Shown one piece after another: positions 1 through 5,401 of a stretch of DNA of 6,442 nucleotides. Numbering within the stretch: the stretch's first letter is position 1; every line of letters starts with the position of its first letter. Position numbers and translations under genes: made by a program. The DNA comes from Methanomicrobia archaeon (GTDB lineage: Archaea > Halobacteriota > Syntropharchaeia > Alkanophagales > Methanospirareceae): the NCBI GenBank assembly GCA_016928455.1, contig JAFGKP010000147.1, forward strand, positions 1-6,442, written 5' to 3'. The notes beneath the pieces are model-generated. The model had not been told where the DNA came from. It saw only the letters and a list, made by a program, of their open reading frames with translations, and did no database searches.

Positions 1-467
1 CCGGACTCCAGATTGAATTCGACGAAATCGCCACAGGCATGGATAAACACCGTGCCCTCACCACTGAGCCGCTCCAAAATGAAGCCCTCGCCACCGAAGA
101 AAACTGATCCCAATCGCTGCTGAAAGGCCACGCTCAGCTCAACGGCGTCTTCGGCACAGAGAAATGCATCCTTCTGGACTATGAACTCCCTGCCAGTTGA
201 GACCTCGATCGGCTTGATCGTACCCGGCGCGTTGCCACCGAATGCCACAAGCCCCTCGCCACCTGCGGGACTGAACTCTGTCAGGAACATCGTCTCACCC
301 GCAAATTTACGCCCGATCGCCTTCATCAAGCCGCCGCGCATCTTCGCTTCTATGGTCACATTCGCGCTCATATAGACCATTGAGCCCGCTTCACCGTACA
401 CCTTCTCGCCCGCACTCAACTCGAGCGTCACCACCTGGAGATTATCTCCCGTGATTTTATACTTCAT
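1..467 (-). CDS. AIM24 / TIGR00266 family protein, N-terminal part (cut by window edge)
   Basis: The reading frame on the minus strand opens with ATG at 467-465 and stays open to the window edge, giving 155 complete codons; the 3' end is missing. The protein begins MKYKITGDNLQVVTLELSAG and carries the family hallmark GEAGSMVYM at residues 25-33, followed by a glycine-rich segment with GETMFLTEF at 57-65 and FGGEGF at 124-129. These fit the AIM24/TIGR00266 (formerly DUF124) beta-rich family, whose members are usually about 220-230 residues, so roughly 70 residues lie outside. No signal peptide or membrane helix is visible. The name comes from yeast mitochondrial AIM24; the prokaryotic role is not established. 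An upstream ATG at 478-476 is out of frame and stops after four codons, so 467 is the best start. It is divergent from the DUF4389 gene and next to a Psp-type island, which hints at membrane stress but proves nothing. Confidence 0.85.
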   Translation of the reverse strand, partial: MKYKITGDNLQVVTLELSAGEKVYGEAGSMVYMSANVTIEAKMRGGLMKAIGRKFAGETMFLTEFSPAGGEGLVAFGGNAPGTIKPIEVSTGREFIVQKDAFLCAEDAVELSVAFQQRLGSVFFGGEGFILERLSGEGTVFIHACGDFVEFNLES

Positions 468-496
468 AGGCCTATCATGTGAGATACTCAGCACCG

Positions 497-504
497 CTTA
501 TTAA
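497..504 (-). promoter_or_regulatory. Possible weak TATA element for the AIM24-family gene
   Basis: Read on the minus strand this is TTAATAAG, about 30 bases upstream of the ATG at 467. That spacing would give a transcript with a very short leader, which is common in archaea. The match to the archaeal TATA consensus is modest, and no good Shine-Dalgarno sequence precedes the ATG, which is consistent with a near-leaderless message. Confidence 0.25.
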
Positions 505-546
505 GACTATTCAGAGATACCCTGCAAATTAGGTAACTTGCACTGA

Positions 547-563
547 GGATGCGCAAGGCATCC
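547..563. repeat. Inverted repeat GGATGC-N5-GCATCC upstream of a TATA box
   Basis: A perfect 6-bp inverted repeat (547-552 and 558-563) with a five-base spacer GCAAG ends six bases before the TATA box at 570. Its position is suitable for a transcription-factor operator governing the DUF4389 gene, possibly also the divergent AIM24 gene. A related GGAT...ATCCG repeat lies ahead of the first htpX promoter at 1029-1043. Confidence 0.45.
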
Positions 564-569
564 GTAACG

Positions 570-577
570 TTTATATA
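570..577 (+). promoter_or_regulatory. Archaeal TATA box for the DUF4389 gene
   Basis: TTTATATA is a near-ideal archaeal TATA box. Transcription would be expected to begin about 25 bases downstream, near 600, leaving a leader of roughly 60 bases before the ATG at 665. That leader contains the 13-codon mini-ORF at 607-648. Confidence 0.6.
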
Positions 578-606
578 GGAGTTCAGGAGCTTGAATTACT
601 GGGAGT

Positions 607-648
607 ATGAACAAACATGACGTTACGAACAGCTCCCGTAATGGCTAG
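607..648 (+). CDS. Possible 13-codon leader mini-ORF
   Basis: ATG at 607 opens a frame encoding MNKHDVTNSSRNG and closes at TAG 646-648. Its stop overlaps the strong ribosome binding site of the following gene. The predicted transcription start near 600 would place this ATG almost at the 5' end of the mRNA, suitable for leaderless initiation. If translated, a terminating ribosome would sit on the AGGAGG of the DUF4389 gene and could mask it or help re-initiation. An ORF this short is easily a chance event, and nothing in its composition proves translation. Confidence 0.2.
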   Translation: MNKHDVTNSSRNG

Positions 649-654
649 GAGGTG
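647..654 (+). promoter_or_regulatory. Strong Shine-Dalgarno AGGAGGTG deciding the DUF4389 start
   Basis: AGGAGGTG closely matches the complement of the 16S rRNA 3' end. It is ten bases from the ATG at 665, whereas the in-frame TTG at 656 lies almost on top of it. The ATG is therefore the better start. Confidence 0.7.
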
Positions 655-664
655 ATTGAGAAAA

Positions 665-985
665 ATGGGAGAAGAACGTGCGAGTGACGTGAACCAGTTA
701 TTCACCTACGAGCATGATGCCCGCCGGCTTGAACTGCTGGTTCGAATTGTGTATGCCTGGATAGCAATAGCCATTGTGCTCGTGGTGTATGGTTTCATCG
801 CGGAGCTCTGTGTGCTCATACAGTGGTTTGTGATCCTGATTCTCGGGCGTAGGAATGAGGGGCTCAGCAATTTCGTTAAAGGGTACCTCGAGTACATGGT
901 GCACATCGCCAGCTACTATTACGTGATGACGGACAAGCGGCCGGGGATCCTGCCGAAGCAGGTCAAAATCTACGAGCAGGAATGA
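665..985 (+). CDS. Small DUF4389-family membrane protein
   Basis: The product is 106 residues from the ATG at 665, chosen over the in-frame TTG at 656 because of the Shine-Dalgarno spacing. A charged N-terminus of about 22 residues is followed by a long hydrophobic stretch at roughly residues 24-62 that could form two tight transmembrane segments. It contains IQWFVILILGRRNEGL (52-67) and a C-terminal signature ASYYYVMTDKRPGILP (82-97). This order, a hydrophobic region then the G-R turn then an aromatic segment with (L/M)TD before prolines, matches DUF4389, where the classic form is aY..lLTD.YPPF. Function is unknown; members are often duplicated membrane proteins. It is transcribed toward the first htpX and pspA, 114 bases upstream of htpX, which suggests but does not show an envelope role. 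Confidence 0.75.
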   Translation: MGEERASDVNQLFTYEHDARRLELLVRIVYAWIAIAIVLVVYGFIAELCVLIQWFVILILGRRNEGLSNFVKGYLEYMVHIASYYYVMTDKRPGILPKQVKIYEQE

Positions 986-986
986 G

Positions 987-999
987 CAAGCAGTGCTTG
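987..999. repeat. Palindrome CAAGCA-G-TGCTTG just after the DUF4389 stop
   Basis: A perfect 13-bp odd palindrome starts one base after the TGA at 983-985. As RNA it would form only a five-pair stem with a three-base loop and has no T-run after it, so it is a poor terminator. As DNA it could be a dimeric-regulator site upstream of htpX. No second copy was seen in the window. Confidence 0.35.
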
Positions 1000-1028
1000 T
1001 AAGGTCGGGTCATACTTGTCTGTCGTTC

Positions 1029-1043
1029 CGGATAGCGCATCCG
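1029..1043. repeat. Inverted repeat CGGAT-N5-ATCCG upstream of the first htpX promoter
   Basis: Perfect 5-bp arms (1029-1033 and 1039-1043) flank AGCGC. The repeat ends 17 bases before the TATA-like element at 1061. Its GGAT...ATCC arms and internal GCGC resemble the inverted repeat at 547-563, which precedes the DUF4389 promoter, so both may bind the same regulator. Confidence 0.35.
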
Positions 1044-1060
1044 CTGCGGGCAAGGACAGG

Positions 1061-1068
1061 TTTATCTA
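1061..1068 (+). promoter_or_regulatory. TATA-like element for the first htpX
   Basis: TTTATCTA follows a purine-rich stretch (AAGGACAGG) that could act as BRE. Transcription would start near 1090, about ten bases before the ATG at 1100, giving a very short leader. The weak Shine-Dalgarno AGGTG at 1086-1090 would lie at or just outside the 5' end, so translation may be leaderless. Confidence 0.45.
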
Positions 1069-1099
1069 CGATAGTTCCTACTTATAGGTGTAGACAGAC

Positions 1100-2074
1100 A
1101 TGAGAACTGCGTGGCTTCAGGTACGAATGGGTTTGACGGTCCTGCTCCTCTTTGCAGTAATATACGCGTTACTGGCAGTGGTCGCGACGGTCGCGGGCGT
1201 GGATACGCCGCTCGTGTATGCGGTGCTCGCCCTGGGACTGGTCGCAGTCCAGTTCCTCATCGGCCCGAAGATCGTGGAGCTAACGATGCGCATTCGGTAC
1301 GTCTCGGAAGCGGAGCAGCCTGAGCTGCATCGAATCGTGAGCGACCTGGCACTGAAGGCCGGCATACCCAAACCGCGTGTCGGGATCTCCGAGATACAGA
1401 TCCCCAACGCATTTGCCTTCGGCACCACGAAGCGGAATGCGCGCGTTTGTGTCACCCGGCGATTGCTGGAGATGTTGAACAGGAATGAGCTCGAGGCCGT
1501 GCTGGGCCATGAGCTCTCGCACATCAAGCACCGCGATATGGTGGTAATCACGGCGTTGAGCGTCATCCCGATGATCTGCTACGTCATTTACTTCAGCTTC
1601 TTCTGGTCCGGCCTCCTCGGCGGCGGTCGGAGCAGGGAGGGCACACTCCCGGCAATGGCGATCGCGCTCCTCGCATTCGTCATCTATTTCATCAGCAATC
1701 TCATCGTGCTGTATGCATCCCGCATTCGGGAATACTATGCGGACGCAGGCAGCGCAGAGCTGACGCAGAAGCCGCATGAGCTCGCCTCCGCGCTCTACAA
1801 GATGGTTTATGGCAGTGCACGCCCTGGAACGGAGAAGATAACCAAGGAGCTGGGGAGCATGCGCGCGTTCTTCGCTGCCGATCCCATGACCGCGCGAGGC
1901 GATATAAAGGATCTGAGCGCGGCAGACCTCAATCGAGACGGAAAGATCGACGCGTACGAGTTGAAGATGTTTGCCGAGCGTGCGAAGGTGGGTCGAGCAG
2001 AGCGGTTGATGGAGCTCTTCTCCACGCATCCGAATCCCGTGGTCCGGGTAAAGCGTCTGGGCACGTATCTCTAA
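1100..2074 (+). CDS. htpX: HtpX-like M48 membrane metalloprotease with an EF-hand insertion
   Basis: This 324-residue protein has the HtpX layout. Two N-terminal membrane segments lie at about 11-33 and 37-55. The linker has KPRVGISEIQIPNAFAFG (91-108), and the zinc motif GHELSH is at 136-141 (H137, E138, H141). Two more hydrophobic segments follow at about 148-172 and 184-206. The third zinc ligand is E211 in EYYAD, and the C-terminal STHPNP is at 308-313. It should degrade damaged membrane proteins with its catalytic face in the cytoplasm. The oddity is at 276-287: DLNRDGKIDAYE fits a canonical 12-residue EF-hand loop, with D, N, D, G, I, D and E at positions 1, 3, 5, 6, 8, 9 and 12. It lies in a segment roughly 35 residues longer than the same place in the neighbouring HtpX at 3852-4751. 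The ATG at 1100 gives a normal N-terminus. It lies upstream of pspA-pspAA but has its own promoter and probable terminator. Family assignment is firm; calcium binding is inferred. Confidence 0.95.
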   Translation: MRTAWLQVRMGLTVLLLFAVIYALLAVVATVAGVDTPLVYAVLALGLVAVQFLIGPKIVELTMRIRYVSEAEQPELHRIVSDLALKAGIPKPRVGISEIQIPNAFAFGTTKRNARVCVTRRLLEMLNRNELEAVLGHELSHIKHRDMVVITALSVIPMICYVIYFSFFWSGLLGGGRSREGTLPAMAIALLAFVIYFISNLIVLYASRIREYYADAGSAELTQKPHELASALYKMVYGSARPGTEKITKELGSMRAFFAADPMTARGDIKDLSAADLNRDGKIDAYELKMFAERAKVGRAERLMELFSTHPNPVVRVKRLGTYL

Positions 2075-2139
2075 TCAAGCGCATTCTGGTCGCTACCCAA
2101 AGGTTCACGATCACGCTCAAAGCAGCACTCTGTCGCGCC

Positions 2140-2145
2140 TTTTTT
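2140..2145 (+). terminator. T-run termination signal after the first htpX
   Basis: TTTTTT occurs 66 bases after the htpX stop in otherwise GC-rich spacer and upstream of the pspA promoter. Archaeal RNA polymerase can terminate on T-runs without a hairpin, and no convincing stem is seen just before it. Confidence 0.4.
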
Positions 2146-2199
2146 ACTCGATCGGCACCCCACCCCACACATCACGCGCAGCACGCCCACCACGGAGAG

Positions 2200-2215
2200 C
2201 GGGAAAGTTTAATAC
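2200..2215 (+). promoter_or_regulatory. BRE/TATA promoter of the pspA-pspAA operon
   Basis: CGGGAAAG followed directly by TTTAATAC is a purine-rich BRE plus TATA box. Transcription is expected near 2236, followed by GGAGG at 2239-2243, nine bases before the pspA ATG at 2253. The short leader leaves little room for RNA regulation, so control is more likely by DNA-binding factors. Confidence 0.6.
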
Positions 2216-2252
2216 GCCGCGCGCATATTTTGTAGTACGGAGGAAAAGAACT

Positions 2253-2954
2253 ATGGGTATGTTAGGCCGTATGAGCACGGTCATAAAGGCAAAGATAAAT
2301 AAGCTCCTGGGCAAATTTGAAGACCCGCGCGAGACGCTCGAGTATTCCTATGAGATGCAGCTCGAAGCGTTACAGAAGGTCAAGCGTGGCGTTGCTGACG
2401 TGACCACCTCAAAGAAGCGGTTGGAACTGCAAAAGGCGAAATTAGAGCAGAATATCACGAAGCTTTCTGCACAGGCACGAGAGGCTTTGAAGGTTGATCG
2501 TGAGGATCTAGCACGGCTCGCGCTCGAGCGCAAGAAGCAGCTGGAGCTGGAACTGGCGAGCCTGAACCAGCAGATCGCGGATCTTCAAAAGGAGCAGGAT
2601 AAACTTTCAGCCACTGAGAAGCGGTTATCAACGAAGATAGAAGCGTTCAGAACGAAAAAGGAGACGATTAAAGCCCAGTATTCCGCAGCAGAAGCGCAAG
2701 TCCGGGTTACTGAGACGATAAGTGGCATCTCTGAGGAGATGAGCGATGTTGGACTGGCGATACAGCGCGCGGAGGAGAAGACGGAGAATATGAAGGCTCG
2801 AGCTGCTGCACTGGATGAACTCCAGGAGTTTGGAACCCTGGAGGATCTGGCGGGCGGTAAAGATCAGATAGAGCGAGAATTGGAGCAGGTACGCGTGGGC
2901 AGTGAGGTTGATGCAGAACTGGCGAAACTCAAACAGGAGGTCACGCGAGCATGA
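2253..2954 (+). CDS. pspA: PspA/IM30 (ESCRT-III-like) membrane-remodelling protein
   Basis: The 233-residue product begins with an amphipathic segment, MGMLGRMSTVIKAKINKLLG (1-20), of the kind that inserts into stressed membranes. The family motif FEDPRE (22-27) follows. From about 28 to 195 it is nearly all charged coiled-coil helix, including VDREDLARLALERK (81-94), the counterpart of the conserved REDLAR segment in PspA/IM30/Vipp1. The C-terminal part (about 196-233) carries a GG break and a last helix. No membrane-spanning helix is present, as expected for a peripheral protein that polymerises on lipid. GGAGG nine bases upstream supports the ATG at 2253. The gene overlaps pspAA by four bases. 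Archaea lack the bacterial PspF/sigma-54 control, and the window shows no pspB, pspC or pspF. Confidence 0.95.
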   Translation: MGMLGRMSTVIKAKINKLLGKFEDPRETLEYSYEMQLEALQKVKRGVADVTTSKKRLELQKAKLEQNITKLSAQAREALKVDREDLARLALERKKQLELELASLNQQIADLQKEQDKLSATEKRLSTKIEAFRTKKETIKAQYSAAEAQVRVTETISGISEEMSDVGLAIQRAEEKTENMKARAAALDELQEFGTLEDLAGGKDQIERELEQVRVGSEVDAELAKLKQEVTRA

Positions 2955-3229
2955 TCGTGCGGATTATGGGTGAGGGTCAATTCACGGTAGCTAGTGCGCT
3001 CTTAGACAGGCTTAACGAGATCGATAATAAGATCGTGGTAGAGGTGGGCAAGGGCAATGAGGCACGAGTGCGAGAGATGCTGTGCGAGATGATCGCACTG
3101 GTAAAACGAGAAGCTGTTCCACTCGATCCTCAGGAGATACTGTCATCAGATGTTATTATCCCCCCGGAAGACCTCAATCTAGAAGAAGCTAGGAAGATAT
3201 TCACTGGAGCGGGTATTATACCTGATTAA
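2951..3229 (+). CDS. pspAA: PspA-associated protein PspAA
   Basis: The 92-residue product starts at the ATGA that also ends pspA, with AGGAGGT at 2935-2941 nine bases upstream, so translation is strongly initiated and coupled to pspA. It begins MIVRIMGEGQF (1-11), has a central helical region (about 14-55), then PLDPQEILSSDVIIPPEDLN (57-76) and ends GAGIIPD. The opening MIVRI.GEGQ, the SD...PP.D..L segment and the terminal G.IP are what I know of the PspAA family, found fused to or beside PspA in archaea and actinobacteria. It is small, acidic and soluble in appearance. A role in regulating PspA assembly is likely but inferred from constant pairing; its biochemical activity is not known to me. 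Confidence 0.85.
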   Translation: MIVRIMGEGQFTVASALLDRLNEIDNKIVVEVGKGNEARVREMLCEMIALVKREAVPLDPQEILSSDVIIPPEDLNLEEARKIFTGAGIIPD

Positions 3230-3271
3230 CGAGTAAGCACGCAAAGCAGATTTTAACGTAACTAACTGGCG

Positions 3272-3335
3272 CTGGTATCCCTGACTGACTAAAAGGGAAG
3301 ATCCCACAGGGGATACCAGGTCTCCATATTTTTTT
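3272..3335. terminator. Convergent hairpin with downstream T7, likely pspA-pspAA terminator
   Basis: CTGGTATCCC (3272-3281) and GGGATACCAG (3310-3319) form a perfect 10-bp inverted repeat. Nested within the spacer is a smaller GGGA-AGA-TCCC hairpin (3295-3305). On the plus strand seven T residues follow at 3329-3335. This fits termination of the pspA-pspAA transcript. The repeat straddles the pspAB stop codon at 3289-3291, so the end of that coding sequence is part of the structure. On the minus strand no comparable T-run follows, so it may serve only one direction or protect the pspAB 3' end. Confidence 0.55.
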
Positions 3336-3855
3336 CCCACGGTAGTTCCGCTTCGAGCTGCGCTCTCAGTTTCAGTTCGTACTGCACATCCCGTTCCCTG
3401 CCCTGCAAGGGAACGAACGGATAATAACAACCCCGTTTATACGCATAAATAAGATAAATAGGCTTCGATTCTTTCGTGAATTTGAATACTGAACTTAACA
3501 ATTGATCATCAAAACCGCTTTCGATCACGGTCTCTGAGATAAGATGGAGTGTCGTCACGAGATCCTCAAAGTCAGTATCGTGGAGCACAATCCATAAAAA
3601 GCCCAACTGATCGCTCACCAGCTCAAATTCAGTCGCGGTTTCACGTCTTGCGAGTTCCAGGAGCTCTTTTAAATCCGCTCTCAGGCGTTCAAATGCGGTA
3701 GAAGGGATTATTTTGAAACAGATACCGGCCGCACCCGCGTGATGCAGGTCTAATTTCGTTTCCAGCGTGACATACGCCGTGGAGATACTGAAGAGGGCAT
3801 CCACCTTCGAGGGTGCAGGCTTTACGCGGCCCAGCAGCACATCAAGAAGCTTCAT
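3289..3855 (-). CDS. pspAB: PspA-associated protein PspAB
   Basis: This 188-residue product matches my knowledge of the PspAB family, seen beside HtpX and PspA in actinobacteria and archaea. Matching features are an opening MKLLDVLLGRVKPAPSKVDA (1-20), GAAGICFK near 41-48, GFLWIVLHD (85-93), LVTTLHLISETVIESGF (99-115), the conserved YKRGCYYPFVPL (139-150) and a tryptophan-rich end, ETWYPLWDLPF (178-188). No membrane helix or signal peptide is seen, so it is probably cytoplasmic. Its molecular activity is unknown. The start ATG lies in the ATGA that ends the adjacent htpX, with AGAAGGT five bases upstream, which indicates translational coupling. The stop is 59 bases from the end of convergent pspAA and lies inside the inverted repeat at 3272-3319. 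The family call is from recognition, not a search. Confidence 0.8.
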   Translation of the reverse strand: MKLLDVLLGRVKPAPSKVDALFSISTAYVTLETKLDLHHAGAAGICFKIIPSTAFERLRADLKELLELARRETATEFELVSDQLGFLWIVLHDTDFEDLVTTLHLISETVIESGFDDQLLSSVFKFTKESKPIYLIYAYKRGCYYPFVPLQGRERDVQYELKLRAQLEAELPWEKNMETWYPLWDLPF

Positions 3856-4751
3856 CGAATACCTTCTAACGTCCGTTCCATCGCTTCGAGCCTCGCAATC
3901 CGTTTCTCAATGGGTGGGTGGGTTGAGAAGAGCGCCATGATCGAGCCGGCTGAAAGCGCAGGTATGATAAAGAACGCATTGAGACCTTCCACTTCTCGCA
4001 GGTCCCTTGTGGGCACACGCTGCATCGCACCACTTATCTTGAGCAGCGCGGAAATTAACGCTGGGGGATTTCCGGTCATTATAGCTGAACCTCTATCTGC
4101 TGCAAACTCACGGTATCTCGACAACGCACGGATCAACAGGTAACTGATGAGCCAGACGAGCAGCGAGGCCAGGAAGATGATAATTCCTGCTCCCGCACTC
4201 TTATCCCTGCTGCCACCGCGAAAGAGCGAGGCGTACAGGAAGAATCGCATGATGAACCAGGCAACGGTGGAGAGGAAACTCGCAATGGTGATTACCAGCA
4301 CATCGCGGTTCTTAACATGGGTGAGTTCATGCCCCAGTACTGCTTCCAGTTCCTGGGTATCGAGTTTTTGCAGGAGACCCGTGGTGACCGCGACGACTGC
4401 AGATTTTTGGTTTCTTCCGGTCGCAAATGCGTTGGGCACCTGCGAGTTGATTACCGCTACGCGCGGCTTGGGAAGATCTGCCACGGTACAGAGCCGCTCG
4501 ACCAGCGTATGGAGCTGCGGGGCCTCCTGCGGTGAGACTATCTTCGCACCGGTGCTCAAGAGCACGAGCTTATCCGAGAAATAAAATTGGACGAAGACAA
4601 AGAGCGCTGCAAAGATCAGGAGAAAGATGAAATCCAGATAGAAGGAAAGCAAGGTCAGAAAGGCGAGATAGACGATAACCAACAATGCTCCGGTAAGCAG
4701 CATCCGCAAACTCAATCCCGTATCCTTGCCGTACCACTTCTTCTGCTTCAT
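3852..4751 (-). CDS. htpX: HtpX-like M48 membrane metalloprotease, PspAB-linked
   Basis: The 299-residue product has a basic N-terminus and two membrane segments at about 15-37 and 39-58. LPKPRVAVINSQVPNAFATG is at 93-112, and the zinc motif GHELTH at 140-145 (H141, E142, H145). Two further hydrophobic segments lie at about 150-175 and 187-208. The third ligand is E215 in EFAAD, and STHPPIEKRI is at 276-285. All catalytic elements are intact and the length is typical for HtpX. Unlike the HtpX at 1100-2074, it passes from NAFF (258-261) to STHPP with only a short linker and has no EF-hand. The two share order and motifs but differ across most positions, so they are diverged paralogues, not a recent duplication. 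GGGGAG at 4762-4757 supports the ATG at 4751. It is translationally coupled to pspAB, which suggests PspAB acts on or with this protease. Confidence 0.95.
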   Translation of the reverse strand: MKQKKWYGKDTGLSLRMLLTGALLVIVYLAFLTLLSFYLDFIFLLIFAALFVFVQFYFSDKLVLLSTGAKIVSPQEAPQLHTLVERLCTVADLPKPRVAVINSQVPNAFATGRNQKSAVVAVTTGLLQKLDTQELEAVLGHELTHVKNRDVLVITIASFLSTVAWFIMRFFLYASLFRGGSRDKSAGAGIIIFLASLLVWLISYLLIRALSRYREFAADRGSAIMTGNPPALISALLKISGAMQRVPTRDLREVEGLNAFFIIPALSAGSIMALFSTHPPIEKRIARLEAMERTLEGIR

Positions 4752-4790
4752 TTCGTCTCCCCGCTATTCCTTTTCTATCCTTTTGTTGGG

Positions 4791-4798
4791 GTATAGTA
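4791..4798 (-). promoter_or_regulatory. Possible TATA element for htpX-pspAB
   Basis: Read on the minus strand this is TACTATAC, within a CTACTACTATACC stretch. It lies about 40 bases from the ATG at 4751, leaving room for a short leader with the GGGGAG ribosome binding site. The match to the archaeal consensus is only fair. Without it the pair would depend on read-through from cmk across 114 bases. Confidence 0.3.
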
Positions 4799-4841
4799 GT
4801 AGTTTAGCAGCAGGACATTTGAAAGTTACCTACATACCCAG

Positions 4842-4856
4842 GAGGAAGATCTCCTC
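4842..4856. repeat. Short hairpin GAGGA-N5-TCCTC after cmk
   Basis: Perfect 5-bp arms flank AGATC nine bases after the cmk stop codon at 4866-4868. It may stabilise or end the rtcB-cmk transcript, but no T-run follows on the minus strand, so a terminator role is doubtful. Confidence 0.3.
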
Positions 4857-4865
4857 GCGAGTGAT

Positions 4866-5393
4866 TCAGAGTCTCATGAGCTCCTTTGCCTGCAGGATCA
4901 CGGTCACGATGTCATTCTCGCGCCAGCGTGCAGTGTCAATGACGAGATCGTAGACAGAGAGATCGTTCAGGTCGATCCCGTAATACGCTTCATAGCGTTT
5001 GTGCTCCGACTGCTCGCGCGCCTTCATCGCAGCGAGGGCAGCTTCATAAGAGATCTTCTCTCGTTTTGCCACACGTTGCGCACGCACCTCAATCGGCGCT
5101 TTCAACCAGATCTTCAACTCCGCAGACGGCACGAAGTAGCCGGACAATCGGCCTTCCGCAATGACCTGTTCACGCTTCAGCGCCTCTTCACCCTGCTGCT
5201 CGTCGATCCACCGATCAACGTCGTCACTGCACTCTGCCAGCTCATTGAATTGCGCCAGTTGCAGGTCTTTATCCCTTGCTAGCTCACGGAACAGCTCGCC
5301 CGCGGAGATGATCTCGATCGAAAGCGCTTTGGAAAGCAACCGTGCAATCGTGGTAGTGCCGCTCCCCGGAAGGCCGCTGATTGTGATCCGCAT
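4866..5393 (-). CDS. cmk: Archaeal-type cytidylate (CMP/dCMP) kinase
   Basis: The 175-residue enzyme transfers phosphate from ATP to CMP or dCMP in pyrimidine nucleotide synthesis and salvage. It opens MRITISGLPGSGTTTIARLL with the Walker A loop GLPGSGTT at 7-14. It continues IISAGELFRELA, with the NMP-binding AEGRLSGYFV, IWLKAPIEVRAQRVAKRE and the lid-like EQSEHKRYEAYYGIDLNDLS, ending YDLVIDTARWREND then a last helix. This is the compact archaeal Cmk form, clearly shorter than the bacterial enzyme. The frame is open further upstream, but ATG 5393-5391 is chosen because the family N-terminus begins exactly there. It starts eight bases after the rtcB stop, so the two are probably one transcript. 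Confidence 0.93.
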   Translation of the reverse strand: MRITISGLPGSGTTTIARLLSKALSIEIISAGELFRELARDKDLQLAQFNELAECSDDVDRWIDEQQGEEALKREQVIAEGRLSGYFVPSAELKIWLKAPIEVRAQRVAKREKISYEAALAAMKAREQSEHKRYEAYYGIDLNDLSVYDLVIDTARWRENDIVTVILQAKELMRL

Positions 5394-5401
5394 CGCATTT
5401 T

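Noticed and set aside
656..664. TTG start for the DUF4389 gene
   Set aside because: It lies on the Shine-Dalgarno sequence itself; the ATG at 665 has proper spacing.
1280..2029. A 249-codon open frame antisense to the first htpX
   Set aside because: It lies wholly within a protein with complete HtpX motifs, is rich in C, H and R in low-complexity runs, resembles no family, and has no ribosome binding site. It is a shadow of GC-rich coding sequence.
4147..4584. A 145-codon plus-strand frame opposite the second htpX
   Set aside because: It is the complement of HtpX membrane and zinc-motif codons, serine-rich and without recognisable domains.
4791..4802. CTACTACTA triplet run as a microsatellite
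   Set aside because: Only three units; more usefully read as part of a possible TATA region.
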